A stretch of 64,000 nucleotides of DNA from JAOBAU01 sp034667465 (GCA_034667465.1 JAXDJV010000013.1:62001-126000), one strand, 5' to 3'; shown: positions 42,933 to 54,058, counted from the first letter of the stretch. Numbers and translations are program-made. Notes: generated by a model not told the origin, from the sequence alone.

Positions 42933-44195
42933 ATGAACCGCATTCTGCTCGGATGTGTATTTGCTTTTGTATGTTCAATCGGCTATTGCGGCGACGGCGC
43001 TATCGTCGCTCATGTTGACAAAGTTCAGGACAGCTATGTGGTAAAGCTATACGACTCGTTTGTCGGTTCGGCCGACGCAGTAGCAGATCAATATCACGCG
43101 TCGCACGGTGGCGTTAAGAAGCAAGTCTGGCATGGGGCATTTGAAGGCTTCTCAATGGACATGACGGCCGCGGCAGCTGCTGCGGTTAGTTCCGACGCGC
43201 GTGTCGAAAATGTCGAGGAGGATGCACTGGCAACTCCGAGCGACTGGTCATGCCCACAGGAGCATGCGCGTTGCGCCGACGGCTGGATCCCGTGGCAGCT
43301 CGACCGGATCGACCAGTACAACCTGCCGCTGAACGTCAAGTATTGGAGAAATGGCCAGCAGCAAGGATCGGGAATCGACATCTACGTCATCGATGACGGC
43401 ATCTCCGCGAGCAATTATGAATTTACGAGTGCTCGCGGGGCAGGTGTTATCCGCGTGTTGCCTGGCGTCGACTTCGCCGGCGATGGCCTCGGCACGAATG
43501 TTTCGTGCAGTTTTCACGGCACGGCGGTCGCAAGCGCGGCGATAGGTCGCACGGTGGGCGTCGCCAGAGACGCAAAGGTCATCCCGGTCCGAGTGTCAAA
43601 ATGCAATTCCAGCCCTTCAGAGTCGAATCTCATCTCTGCATTCAACTGGATCATCGACAATCATTGGGGAACGACGGCCATCGCCAACCTGAGCATCACC
43701 ATGCCGACATCATCAAATATCGATCGCGCCGCAACGAGCTTGATCAACGATGGTGTCCTTCTCGTAGCGGCGGCAGGTAACGCAGGAGGGGATGCGTGCA
43801 ACTCCTCGCCTGGACGCGTCGCGGGTGTCCTGACGGTCGCCGCGTCAACGAAGACCGATACCAGAGCCAGTTTCTCGAATGGAGGCACTTGCGTCGCACT
43901 CTTTGCGCCAGGACAAGCCGTCGGACTCGCGCGCGTACAGGGCGACGTCGACTGTAATCCGGGCAATAACGGCACCTCATTCGCGGCCCCGCTCGTTGCT
44001 GGCGCCGCAGCGGTGTTCCTCAACGCTGGCGGATACCGCTATTCGCCCGCTCAACTGCGAACGCTGCTCATCAATGAGGCTAATCCGGTCATGAAGTTGT
44101 CGACTTCGGATACCAGTCCGAATCGCTTGCTCAGCGTCAGTGTTTTTGGCGACTGCGGCCTGCTGTACACCCCGCCCACTCCGCCAGCTCAGTGA
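42933..44195 (+). CDS. Secreted subtilisin-like protease (S8), divergent
   Basis: A 420-residue exported protease. GGAGG lies two bases before ATG 42933, which fixes this start. Signal peptide about residues 1-20, then a prodomain (VVKLYDSFVGSADAV), then the S8 domain with Asp154 (VIDDG), His195 (FHGTAVAS) and Ser349 (NGTSFAAPLVAG). Asp follows the catalytic aspartate where Thr or Ser is usual. It resembles proteinase K-type sequences more than its neighbours. Lower GC and different codon choice from the flanking proteases suggest a separate origin. Confidence 0.88.
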   Translation: MNRILLGCVFAFVCSIGYCGDGAIVAHVDKVQDSYVVKLYDSFVGSADAVADQYHASHGGVKKQVWHGAFEGFSMDMTAAAAAAVSSDARVENVEEDALATPSDWSCPQEHARCADGWIPWQLDRIDQYNLPLNVKYWRNGQQQGSGIDIYVIDDGISASNYEFTSARGAGVIRVLPGVDFAGDGLGTNVSCSFHGTAVASAAIGRTVGVARDAKVIPVRVSKCNSSPSESNLISAFNWIIDNHWGTTAIANLSITMPTSSNIDRAATSLINDGVLLVAAAGNAGGDACNSSPGRVAGVLTVAASTKTDTRASFSNGGTCVALFAPGQAVGLARVQGDVDCNPGNNGTSFAAPLVAGAAAVFLNAGGYRYSPAQLRTLLINEANPVMKLSTSDTSPNRLLSVSVFGDCGLLYTPPTPPAQ

Positions 44196-44201
44196 AGCAG
44201 T

Positions 44202-44240
44202 GGATCGCGACGCGGCGCAAACGCCGCCGCGTCGCGATCC
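44202..44240. terminator. Strong 16-bp stem-loop between two protease genes
   Basis: GGATCGCGACGCGGCG (44202-44217) pairs perfectly with CGCCGCGTCGCGATCC (44225-44240) around a 7-base loop. It begins 6 bases after the stop of the divergent S8 gene. No T-run follows, so termination would need a factor; it may also block read-through into the next gene. Confidence 0.6.
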
Positions 44241-44256
44241 GTACAACGCTGCAGAC

Positions 44257-45918
44257 ATGAATCGAATCGTCCTCGCAGTCGCCCTTTTCATCGCAACCTC
44301 GCTGCATGCCGCGGAAACCGCGCGGTATCTCGTCGCCACGCGGCCTGCCGCGTCGAAGAAGCTGTCGCTCGTACGCGATCCGATCGATGCGGAACGCCAT
44401 GACGTGCGCGAGCTCGCATCCATCGACGCGTTCGCGGCCGATCTCACCGACGAAGAAGCAGCAGCGCTGCGGAAGTCCCCGGAGGTTCGCTTCCTCACGC
44501 GAACCGTCGAACGCCATCTGCTCGATGCAACGGCGGAGCAGACGCCGCTTCGCATCGCCACGACCTTCGATCACTTCGGCGACACGCAGCAGGTTCCGTA
44601 CGGCGTCGATCTCGTGCACGCACGCGAGCTCTGGCCGCTCACGAAAGGCGGCGGCGCGATCAACGTCGCCATCCTCGACACCGGCATCGATGCCACGCAT
44701 CCCGATTTGAAGGCGAACTACGCCGGCGGCTACAACACCTTCACGAAACTCAACGATCCGGTCGACGATCATCGTCACGGCACGCACGTCGCCGGAACGA
44801 TCGCCGCCGCCGACAACAGCATCGGTGTCGTCGGCATCGCACCCGAGACACACATCTGGGCGGTGAAGGTTCTCAACAGCCGCGGCACCGGCGAAGACGA
44901 GAACGTCATCGCCGCGCTCGAGTGGGTTCGTACGATGAAGCAGCAGCACGGCGGACAGTGGATCGTTTCGATGTCGCTCGGCTCGGACATCAACTCGCCG
45001 CTCGAAGCCGAAGCGTTTGCGCGCGCGACTGCCGACGGAATCCTGAGCGTCGCCGCCGCCGGCAACACCGGACTGACGACGCCTCATTACCCGGCCGCGT
45101 ATCCGAACGTGGTCGCGGTCGCCGCCGTCGATTCGGAATCCCACATCGCCGAATTCTCCAGCGGCGGCGCCGGGCTTCAGGTCGCCGCGCCGGGCGTCGA
45201 CGTGATCTCGACCGTTCCGGTCGGGCTGATCAAAGCGGGCGCCGTGCAGGCAGCCGGCGGCGCGCGTCTCGACGCGGTGCCGCTCACCGGCTCGCCGCGC
45301 AAAGAGGTCACGGCGCCATTCGTCTTCTGCGGTTACGGCGCGGAGAGCGACTTCGCGGACGGCAGAGCGCACGGCAGGATCGCCGTCATGCAGCGCGGCA
45401 TCCTGAAGTTCGCGGAGAAAGGGCGCAACGCACGCGCCGGCGGCGCAATCGGCGTGATCGTCTACAACGACGTCGATCGCGACGATCGTTCGACCTGGAC
45501 GCTGATCCGTCCCGATTGCGACACGACCAGCTGCCACGACTACGAGCCGGACGTCACCTTCGACTGGGCGCCGACCGTCGCGCTGACGAAAGCGGATGGC
45601 GAGAAGCTCGTGCAGATCGATGGCACCACGACCACCGTGACGATGGGCGGCTGGTCGGAGGATTACACGAGCTACAGCGGAACGTCGATGGCGACGCCGC
45701 ACGTCAGCGGCGTGGCAGCGCTGCTCTGGTCGCTCGCGCCGGATGCGAGCGCATCAGATGTGAGAAACGCACTGATTCGCGGCGCGCACGATCTCGGAGA
45801 CGCCGGCTTCGACGCGCGATTCGGCTACGGCCTCATCGACGCGACAACCGCCGCCCGCCAGATCGCGCCCGCGCTGTTCGGACTGCCATCCCCGCCCCGC
45901 CGCCGCGTCGGGCATTGA
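44257..45918 (+). CDS. Secreted subtilisin-like protease (S8) with PA-domain insert, paralogue
   Basis: A 553-residue exported protease built like the one at 39361. Signal peptide residues 1-18, I9-like propeptide (RYLVATRPAASKK), catalytic Asp141 (DTGID), His174 (HRHGTHVAG) and Ser477 (SGTSMATPH), with a PA insert (RIAVMQRGILKFAEKGRNA) between His and Ser. The C-terminus is a short basic tail PSPPRRRVGH. The start ATG 44257 lies just after the stem-loop. It is a likely duplicate of the first protease in the island. Confidence 0.92.
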   Translation: MNRIVLAVALFIATSLHAAETARYLVATRPAASKKLSLVRDPIDAERHDVRELASIDAFAADLTDEEAAALRKSPEVRFLTRTVERHLLDATAEQTPLRIATTFDHFGDTQQVPYGVDLVHARELWPLTKGGGAINVAILDTGIDATHPDLKANYAGGYNTFTKLNDPVDDHRHGTHVAGTIAAADNSIGVVGIAPETHIWAVKVLNSRGTGEDENVIAALEWVRTMKQQHGGQWIVSMSLGSDINSPLEAEAFARATADGILSVAAAGNTGLTTPHYPAAYPNVVAVAAVDSESHIAEFSSGGAGLQVAAPGVDVISTVPVGLIKAGAVQAAGGARLDAVPLTGSPRKEVTAPFVFCGYGAESDFADGRAHGRIAVMQRGILKFAEKGRNARAGGAIGVIVYNDVDRDDRSTWTLIRPDCDTTSCHDYEPDVTFDWAPTVALTKADGEKLVQIDGTTTTVTMGGWSEDYTSYSGTSMATPHVSGVAALLWSLAPDASASDVRNALIRGAHDLGDAGFDARFGYGLIDATTAARQIAPALFGLPSPPRRRVGH

Positions 45919-45992
45919 GCAGTCTCCCGCGAATGCGCAGAGTCGGCTAACATTCGCCGCGAAGCCGTACGCCGACGCTTGCGAACCAGCGA

Positions 45993-46028
45993 AGCCGGTC
46001 GTACCGGCCGCAGCCGGTCGTGCCGGCC
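45993..46028. repeat. Tandem 17-bp palindromic repeat upstream of ald
   Basis: Two copies of AGCCGGTCGTRCCGGCC (45993-46009 and 46012-46028), each able to form GCCGGT/ACCGGC hairpins, stand 15 bases before the alanine dehydrogenase ATG. The second runs close to the ribosome site GGGAG. Could be a tandem operator or an RNA control element. Confidence 0.6.
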
Positions 46029-46043
46029 AGGGAGAACATCGCA

Positions 46044-47156
46044 ATGCGTATCGGCGTACCGTCCGAGATCAAAGACAACGAATATCGCGTGGGGCTCGTA
46101 CCGTCCGGCGTTCATGACCTCACCGGCGACGGACACGAAGTGTTCGTCCAGCAGGGAGCCGGCGATGGCAGCGGCTTCTCCGACGACGAATACATCATGG
46201 CCGGCGCGACGATCCTGCCGGCTGCCGACGAGGTTTACCAGGCGGCCGACATGATCATCAAGGTCAAAGAGCCGATCGAAGCCGATCTGAAGCGCCTCAA
46301 AGAAGGCCAGCTCCTCTTCACCTATCTTCACCTCGCGCCGGTTCCCGATCTCACCGCCGCGCTGCTCGAAAAGAAAATCACCGGCATCGCCTACGAGACG
46401 ATCACCGGCGGACGCAACTCGCTGCCGCTGCTGACGCCGATGTCGGAAGTGGCCGGCCGCATGTCGATTCACGTCGGCGCGTATTACCTGCAGAAGCCGA
46501 ACGGCGGACGCGGCGTGCTGCTCGGCGGCGTGCCGGGCGTGCTTCCCGCTGACGTCGTGATCATCGGCGGCGGCATCGTCGGCATCAACGCCGCGAAGAT
46601 GGCCGTCGGCCTCGGCGCGCGCGTCACGATCCTCGACACGAATCTCGACCGCCTCCGCTACCTCGACGACATCTTCCGCGGCAGCATCAACACGCTTGCC
46701 TCGAACAAAGCGCATCTCGAGGAAGCGTGCCGCCACGCCGATCTGCTGATCGGCGGCGTGCTCATTCCGGGCGCCGCTGCGCCGAAGCTCGTCACGCGCA
46801 AGATGATTCAGGAGATGAAGCCGGGCTCCGTCATCGTCGACGTCGCCATCGATCAGGGCGGCTGCGTCGAGACCGCGCACGCGACCACGCATTCGAATCC
46901 GACGTACGTCGTCGACGGCGTCGTGCACTACTGCGTTGCCAACATGCCGGGCGCGTTCCCGCGCACGTCGACGATGGCGCTGAACAACGCCACGCTGCCA
47001 TACGCGCGGCGCCTGGCGAAGCTCGGATTCGAGAAAGCGATCGCGCAGGATCCCGGCCTCGCCGAGGGCGTGAACGTGTACAAAGGAAAAATCACTTACC
47101 AGGCGGTGGCCGAGTCGCAGGGACGCGAGTACACCTCGCTGCAGTCGCTTCTGTAA
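46044..47156 (+). CDS. ald: Alanine dehydrogenase
   Basis: A 370-residue NAD-dependent enzyme interconverting alanine and pyruvate plus ammonia. Signature segments: MRIGVPSEIKDNEYRVGLVP at the N-terminus, KVKEPIEADLKRL, the NAD-binding VVIIGGGIVGINAAKMAVGLG (about residue 173), DVAIDQGGCVETAHATTHSN and NMPGAFPRTSTMALNNATLP. Length matches the family exactly. ATG 46044 is preceded by GGGAG. The stop overlaps the corA start (TAATG). Confidence 0.95.
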   Translation: MRIGVPSEIKDNEYRVGLVPSGVHDLTGDGHEVFVQQGAGDGSGFSDDEYIMAGATILPAADEVYQAADMIIKVKEPIEADLKRLKEGQLLFTYLHLAPVPDLTAALLEKKITGIAYETITGGRNSLPLLTPMSEVAGRMSIHVGAYYLQKPNGGRGVLLGGVPGVLPADVVIIGGGIVGINAAKMAVGLGARVTILDTNLDRLRYLDDIFRGSINTLASNKAHLEEACRHADLLIGGVLIPGAAAPKLVTRKMIQEMKPGSVIVDVAIDQGGCVETAHATTHSNPTYVVDGVVHYCVANMPGAFPRTSTMALNNATLPYARRLAKLGFEKAIAQDPGLAEGVNVYKGKITYQAVAESQGREYTSLQSLL

Positions 47157-48166
47157 TGACCACCGTCCGTGTCGCGCTGCTTCGCGGCGAGCAACTCCTC
47201 ACCGGCAGCACCGAGCTCGCGCACGAATGGACCGCCGGCTCGGGCGATCGGCTGTGGGTCGACATCGAAGACCCGCGGCAGGAATCGCTCGAGCCGCTCA
47301 TCGAAGGGCGTTTCGGATTTCACGAGCTGGCGGCGGAAGACTCGCTCTCCGACAACACGCTGCCGAAGTACGACGCCTTCTCGACCTACGACTTCTTCAT
47401 CTTCCGCGCGGTCGACGTCGACCTCAGCGTGCACGGCTCGCAAACCTACAAGCTCGCCGCGTTCCTCGGCACCGACTTCGTGATCACCATTCATCGCGAA
47501 GCGATGCGCTCCGTCGATGACACCTGGAAGCGACTGCCCGGCGATCGCCGTCCGCTGCAGCGCGGTCCCGACTTTCTGCTCTACACGATCGTCGATCACA
47601 TCGTCGACGCGCACTTCCCGCTGCTCGAGCAGATGGAGGAATGCGTCGATGCGCTGCAGGAATCGATCTTCGCCGACGCACGCGAAAGCCATCTCGACGA
47701 GCTCCTCCATCTCAAGCGCGACGTCAACGTGCTGCGCCGCCATTCGCTCCCGCAACGCGAGCTGCTGAATCAGATCTCGCGCGGCGACGCGCAGTTCATC
47801 CGCCGCGAGCATCTCATCTACTTCCGCGACGCCTACGACCACATGTTCCGCATCAGCGAGACCATCGACGTCGAGCGCGACATGATGTCGGGAACGATGG
47901 AGGCGTATCTCTCCGTCGTCGCCAACCGGACGAACGACATCATGAAAGTGCTGACCGTTTTTTCGGCGATCATGCTGCCGCTCACGCTGATCGCCGGAAT
48001 CTACGGAATGAACTTCGATCACATGCCGGAGCTGCACTGGCTGCACGGCTATCCGTTCGCGCTCGGGTTGATGGTGGCGACGACCGGCGTGATGACCATC
48101 TGGTTCTGGCGCAAGGGCTGGATCAGAGGCGCGGGACCGAGGAGCCGTCGGTCTTCGCGGTTGTGA
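47156..48166 (+). CDS. corA: CorA-family magnesium/divalent cation transporter
   Basis: A 336-residue inner-membrane protein. A long cytoplasmic funnel domain (residues 1-270) with the helical stretch MEECVDALQESIFADARE is followed by two C-terminal helices. The signature GMN sits in IAGIYGMNFDHMPEL (about residue 283). The first helix is FSAIMLPLTLIAGIYGM and the second FALGLMVATTGVMTIWFW. Coupled to ald by TAATG, an unusual pairing. No Mg riboswitch visible. Confidence 0.92.
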   Translation: MTTVRVALLRGEQLLTGSTELAHEWTAGSGDRLWVDIEDPRQESLEPLIEGRFGFHELAAEDSLSDNTLPKYDAFSTYDFFIFRAVDVDLSVHGSQTYKLAAFLGTDFVITIHREAMRSVDDTWKRLPGDRRPLQRGPDFLLYTIVDHIVDAHFPLLEQMEECVDALQESIFADARESHLDELLHLKRDVNVLRRHSLPQRELLNQISRGDAQFIRREHLIYFRDAYDHMFRISETIDVERDMMSGTMEAYLSVVANRTNDIMKVLTVFSAIMLPLTLIAGIYGMNFDHMPELHWLHGYPFALGLMVATTGVMTIWFWRKGWIRGAGPRSRRSSRL

Positions 48167-48259
48167 GCAGTGCCAACTTCACCGCTTCGTAACTCCGCGT
48201 TTTCGTGACTCACGCGTATAACGACATGACCCGCCGGTCAGAACGGCGCGAACCAGACG

Positions 48260-49655
48260 ATGATTTTCAACAGACGCACCGACCTCAGGCGCATCGCCAC
48301 GGCGCTGGCGCTGCTCCTCGCCGGCTGCACGGCATTCCGTCCGCACGACAACCACGCCATCGCACCGTCGCCGGCTCCCGGCACGACGTGGACCCCGCCG
48401 GCGAGCGCAGTTCCTCCCGTCGAGACCGCCGCGCCGGTAACGCTGCCGGCGAATCTGGCGCCGGGCGCGACCGTGTCGCTCGCGCAGATCATCGACGTCG
48501 CGCTCTCGAACAATCCTCAGACGCGCTCGGCGTGGCTGCGCGCGCGCGTCGCCGAAGCGCAGCTGGCCAGCAGCGAATCGGCGTACCTGCCGGAGATCGA
48601 CGCGGCCGTGATCGCGTCGCGGCAGAAAACGCTCTCCGGCGACGCGCAGACAGCGCTCGCACCATCGATCGCACTCAACTGGCTCCTCTTCGATTTCGGC
48701 GGACGTGATGCCGTCGTCGAGCAGGCGCGCCAGTCGCTGATCGCCGCTGGCTTCGAGCACAACCAGGCGATTCAGGACGTCGTGCTGCAGGCGCAGCAGG
48801 CGTATTACAGCTATCTCGATTCGAAGGCGCTGCTCGAAGCGCAGGACGCGACGCTGAAAGAACGCCAGACCGCGCTCGACGCCGCCGACGCGCGGCATCG
48901 CGCCGGAGTGGCGACGATCGCCGATGTGCTGCAGGCGCGCACGGCTCGCTCGCAGGCGCAGCTGACGCGCGAGACGATCGAAGGAAATCTGCGCACGGTC
49001 GAAGGACTGCTGGCGACGACGATGGGCCTGCCGGCGTCGACGCGATTCGATTTCGGCACGCTGCCGCTGGAGATTCCGGCGCGGCAGGTTTCGGAACAGG
49101 TCGATGCGCTCCTCGCGCGCGCCGTCGTGCAGCGGCCGGAGCTCGCCGCCGCGCGCGCCGACGTGCAACGCGCCGGCGCTCGCGTTCGCGAAGTGCGCGC
49201 GCAGGGACTGCCGACGATCGGACTGACGTCGAGCATCGGTCAGACGTTTCTCAGCGGCGGTCCGGTCACGCCGTACTCCGCCGCGCTGGCGCTGCGCGTT
49301 CCGCTCTTCACCGGCGGCCGCATCGCGAACGACACGCGCGCCGCGCAGCTCGAAGAGGAGCTCGCGCGCGAGAACGTTCGCTCACTGCAGCAAAAGGTCG
49401 ACCTCGAAGTGTGGAGCAGCTATTACGCGCTGCAGACCGCGGAACAGCGTCTCGCCACCGCGCGCGAACTGCTGTCGAGCGCGCAGCAATCGGCTGACGT
49501 CGCCAGCGGCCGCTACCGCTCGGGAGTCGGCACGATTCTCGATTTTCTGACAGCCGAAGCGGCGCTCGAAAACGCCCGCGCAGAGGAAGTGCAGGCTCGT
49601 ACCGACTGGTTTCTCTCCGTCGCGCAACTCGCGCATGACACCGGCTCGCTGACAC

Positions 49656-49675
<20 letters not shown>
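48260..49675 (+). CDS. Outer-membrane efflux factor, TolC/NodT-type lipoprotein
   Basis: A 471-residue outer-membrane protein with a lipobox (LLLAGC, cysteine near residue 23), a proline-rich linker, and two outer-membrane-efflux repeats (about residues 75-265 and 270-465) with long coiled helices. The motif FDFGGRDAVVEQARQSL and RVPLFTGGRIAND mark the repeats. It is the first gene of the efflux operon with adaptor and RND pump. Its C-terminus MMNAE and stop codon are encoded by the left arm of heptamer element E4, so the ancestral end was probably changed. Confidence 0.9.
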
Positions 49676-50815
<1,140 letters not shown>

Positions 50816-50823
50816 CCGGGAGA

Positions 50824-50905
50824 AGGTGCAGAGTGCTGAGTGCTGAGTCAAAACAATCCGAACCACGCATGTGACTCTGCACTCTGCACTCAGCACTCAG
50901 CACCT
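50824..50905. repeat. Heptamer inverted repeat E5 (GTGCTGA/GTGCAGA-type)
   Basis: The left arm AGGTGCAGAGTGCTGAGTGC... (50824-50848) and the right arm (50873-50905) are built from 7-bp units GTGCTGA and GTGCAGA and can fold onto each other imperfectly. It lies between the adaptor and the pump gene, in the middle of the operon, so if it stops transcription it would separate the pump from its adaptor. Confidence 0.85.
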
Positions 50906-50941
50906 CGGTAATTGAGCACGAAGCCCAGCCAGCGAAATTCT

Positions 50942-53900
50942 ATGAATCCAGCCGAGCCGTTCATCCGCCGCCCTGTCATGACGACGCTCGTCATGGTCGC
51001 CATTCTGCTGTTCGGAATCATGGCGTATCGCGAGCTGCCGGTCAGCGATCTGCCGAACGTCGACTTTCCGACGATCAACGTCAATGCGTCGCTTCCCGGC
51101 GCGAGTCCGGAGACGATGGCGGCGTCGGTCGCTACTCCCCTCGAGCGGCAGTTCTCCACGATCGCCGGCCTCGACTCGATGACCTCGGCGTCGTATCTCG
51201 GCTCGACCTCCATCACGCTCCAGTTCAACCTCTCGCGCGATCTCGACTCCGCCGCGCAGGACGTGCAGGCGGCCATCGCCGCGGCCGCGCGTCAGCTGCC
51301 GCCGAACATGCCGTCGCCGCCGTCGTACAGCAAAGTCAATCCGGCCGACACGCCGGTCATCTATCTCGCGCTCGTCTCCGACACGATGCCGCTGTACGAG
51401 CTCGACGAATACGCCGAGACGATGATGGCGCAGCGCATCTCGACCGTTCCCGGCGTCGCGCAGGTGCAGGTCTACGGCGCGCAGAAATACGCCGTCCGCG
51501 TGCAGCTCGATCCGCGCGAGATCGCCACGCGCGGCGTCGGCATCGATGAAGTCGTCACCGCCATCCGCAACTCGAACGTCAACCTTCCCACCGGTGTGCT
51601 CAACGGTCCGTACACCGCGTACACGCTGCAGGCGAACGGACAGCTCTTCAAAGCCGCCGAATATCGGCGCATCACCGTCGCGTACAAGAACGGCGCGCCG
51701 GTCCATCTCGAAGACCTCGGCAAGGTGCTCGACGACGTCGAGAACAATCAGGCCGCCGCGTGGTTCCGCGACAAACGCGGCTTCGTTCTCGCCGTGCAGA
51801 AACAGCCGGGCACGAACGCCGTCGACGTCTCGGATCGCGTCCGCGCGCTGCTGCCGCAATTCCGCAACGACCTGCCGCCGTCCGTTCAGCTGCAGATCCA
51901 TCGCGATCGCGCCGAATCGATTCGCGCATCGGTCGACGACGTGAAGTTCACGCTGATGCTGACCCTCGCCCTGGTCATCATGGTGATCTTCCTCTTCCTC
52001 CGGAATCTCTCCGCGACGCTGATTCCCAGCCTCGCGCTGCCGCTCTCGATCGTCGGCACGTTCGCGGTCATGCATCTCTTCGGCTACTCACTCGACAATC
52101 TGTCGCTGATGGCGATCACGCTGTCGGTCGGCTTCGTCGTCGACGACGCCATCGTCATGCTCGAGAACATCGTCCGGCATATGGAGATGGGCGAAAAACC
52201 GCTCGAAGCGGCGCTGAAGGGATCGAAGGAGATCAGCTTCACGATCATCTCGATGACGATCTCGCTCGCCGCGGTCTTCATTCCGATTCTCTTCATGGGC
52301 GGCATCCTCGGCCGTCTCTTCCACGAATTCGCGGTCACGATCGGCACCGCCATTCTCGTCTCCGGCTTCGTCTCGCTTTCACTGACGCCGTTGCTCTCAG
52401 CGAAGTTCCTTCGCCCGCACGCGAACGAAAAACATGGCCGCCTCTATCAGGCTACCGAGCGGATGTTCGACGGCATGCTCGCCTTCTACGAGCGCGGACT
52501 GCGTCTCGCCCTTCGCCGCCGCGCCGCAACGCTCGTCCTCTCGCTCGTTGTACTCGCCGCAACCGTCTGGCTGTTCAATGCCGTGCCGAAAGGCTTCATC
52601 CCGAACGAAGACTCCGGCGAGATTCGCATCAGCCTCGAGGCGGTGCAGGGCATCTCGTTCGTCGACCTCGTCCGCCACCAGCGGGCGGCGATGGCGATCG
52701 TCGAAAAAGATCCGCGCGTGGCGACGTTCTTCTCGTTCGCCGGCGGCGGACGCGGCGCCGCGAACACCGGCACGCTCTCGCTGCGCCTCGTGCCGCGAGC
52801 GCAGCGCAAGCAGTCGGTCGACCAGATCATCGAAGAACTGCGTCCGAAACTGAATGCGATTCCGGGCATTCGTGCATCGCTCCAGAATCCGCCGCCGATC
52901 CGGCTCGGCGGCCGACAGTCGACGTCGCAGTATCAATACACGCTGCAGTCGGGAGACACCACGGCGCTCTACACGTCGTCGCAAACGATGGTCGAGAAAA
53001 TACGTGCGCTGCCGGGATTCATCGACGTCAACACCGACCTGCTGCTGCGCAACCCGACGGTGAACGTCGAGATCGATCGCGAGCGCGCCGCCGCACTCGG
53101 CCTCACCGCGCAACAGGTCGAAGACGCTCTCTTCTCCGCATATGCGACGCGGCAGGTGTCGACGATCTACGCGCCGACGAATGCCTATCAGGTCATCATG
53201 GAGCTCGACCCGCAGTTCCAGGCGAATCCGCAGGCGCTGTCGATGCTCTACGTCCGCGCAGCATCGGGCGAGCTCGTGCCGCTCGACACGCTCGCGAAAC
53301 TCGTCCCGTCAGTCGGACCGCTGGCCGTCAATCACTCCGGTCAGCTGCCGTCGGTGACGATCTCGTTCAACCTGAAGCCGGGCGTGTCGCTCGGCGCCGC
53401 GGTCGACGAAATCAACAAGACCGCGGCGGGCGCATTGCCGTCGAGCATCTCGACGAGCTTCCAGGGAACCGCGCAGGCGTTCCAGTCATCGCTCCAGGGT
53501 CTCGGACTCCTGCTGATCATGGCCATCGCGGTGATCTACATGGTCCTCGGCATCCTCTACGAGAGCTTCATTCATCCGCTGACGATTCTCTCGGCGCTGC
53601 CGTTCGCCGGCTTCGGCGCGCTGCTGACGCTGCTCGTCTTCCGCGTCGATCTGTCGATCTACGCATTCGTCGGCATCATCATGCTGGTCGGTCTCGTCAA
53701 GAAGAACGGGATCATGATGATCGACTTCGCACTCGACGCGCAGAAGCAGGGAAAGAGCGCGGAGGAAGCGATTTACGAAGCGTGCGTCGTCCGCTTCCGG
53801 CCGATCATGATGACGACGATGGCGGCGCTGATGGGGACGCTGCCGCTCGCGCTCGGGTTCGGCGCCGGTGCGGAATCGCGTCGCCCGCTCGGCCTCGCGG

Positions 53901-54055
53901 TGGTCGGCGGTCTGATCTTCTCGCAGACACTGACGCTCTACGTGACGCCGGTCTTCTTCCTCTACATGGAGAAGCTGCGCCGCAAGCCGAAGAATGATGA
54001 TGCGCAGATGTCGCTCGACGAACTGGTGCGCGAACCGGAACCGGTGGAAGCGTAG
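50942..54055 (+). CDS. RND multidrug efflux pump (AcrB/MdtBC-like)
   Basis: A 1037-residue inner-membrane proton-driven exporter, the pump of the tripartite system. Family hallmarks are the N-terminal helix and RELPVSDLPNVDFPTI, the proton-relay aspartates in TM4 (GFVVDDAIVMLENIVRHMEM) and the lysine in TM10 (LVGLVKKNGIMMIDF). The porter and docking domains lie between in two repeats. Sequence details fit the MdtB/MdtC subgroup. ATG 50942 follows element E5; an upstream TTG is possible. Confidence 0.95.
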   Translation: MNPAEPFIRRPVMTTLVMVAILLFGIMAYRELPVSDLPNVDFPTINVNASLPGASPETMAASVATPLERQFSTIAGLDSMTSASYLGSTSITLQFNLSRDLDSAAQDVQAAIAAAARQLPPNMPSPPSYSKVNPADTPVIYLALVSDTMPLYELDEYAETMMAQRISTVPGVAQVQVYGAQKYAVRVQLDPREIATRGVGIDEVVTAIRNSNVNLPTGVLNGPYTAYTLQANGQLFKAAEYRRITVAYKNGAPVHLEDLGKVLDDVENNQAAAWFRDKRGFVLAVQKQPGTNAVDVSDRVRALLPQFRNDLPPSVQLQIHRDRAESIRASVDDVKFTLMLTLALVIMVIFLFLRNLSATLIPSLALPLSIVGTFAVMHLFGYSLDNLSLMAITLSVGFVVDDAIVMLENIVRHMEMGEKPLEAALKGSKEISFTIISMTISLAAVFIPILFMGGILGRLFHEFAVTIGTAILVSGFVSLSLTPLLSAKFLRPHANEKHGRLYQATERMFDGMLAFYERGLRLALRRRAATLVLSLVVLAATVWLFNAVPKGFIPNEDSGEIRISLEAVQGISFVDLVRHQRAAMAIVEKDPRVATFFSFAGGGRGAANTGTLSLRLVPRAQRKQSVDQIIEELRPKLNAIPGIRASLQNPPPIRLGGRQSTSQYQYTLQSGDTTALYTSSQTMVEKIRALPGFIDVNTDLLLRNPTVNVEIDRERAAALGLTAQQVEDALFSAYATRQVSTIYAPTNAYQVIMELDPQFQANPQALSMLYVRAASGELVPLDTLAKLVPSVGPLAVNHSGQLPSVTISFNLKPGVSLGAAVDEINKTAAGALPSSISTSFQGTAQAFQSSLQGLGLLLIMAIAVIYMVLGILYESFIHPLTILSALPFAGFGALLTLLVFRVDLSIYAFVGIIMLVGLVKKNGIMMIDFALDAQKQGKSAEEAIYEACVVRFRPIMMTTMAALMGTLPLALGFGAGAESRRPLGLAVVGGLIFSQTLTLYVTPVFFLYMEKLRRKPKNDDAQMSLDELVREPEPVEA

Positions 54056-54058
54056 CGC

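Noticed and set aside
48180..48259. TATAAC (48217-48222) as promoter of the efflux operon
   Set aside because: No acceptable -35 hexamer at 16-18 bases; evidence too thin for a feature.
51760..53997. A 745-codon plus-strand frame inside the RND pump gene
   Set aside because: Shifted-frame shadow in GC-rich sequence; the pump frame has all family motifs.
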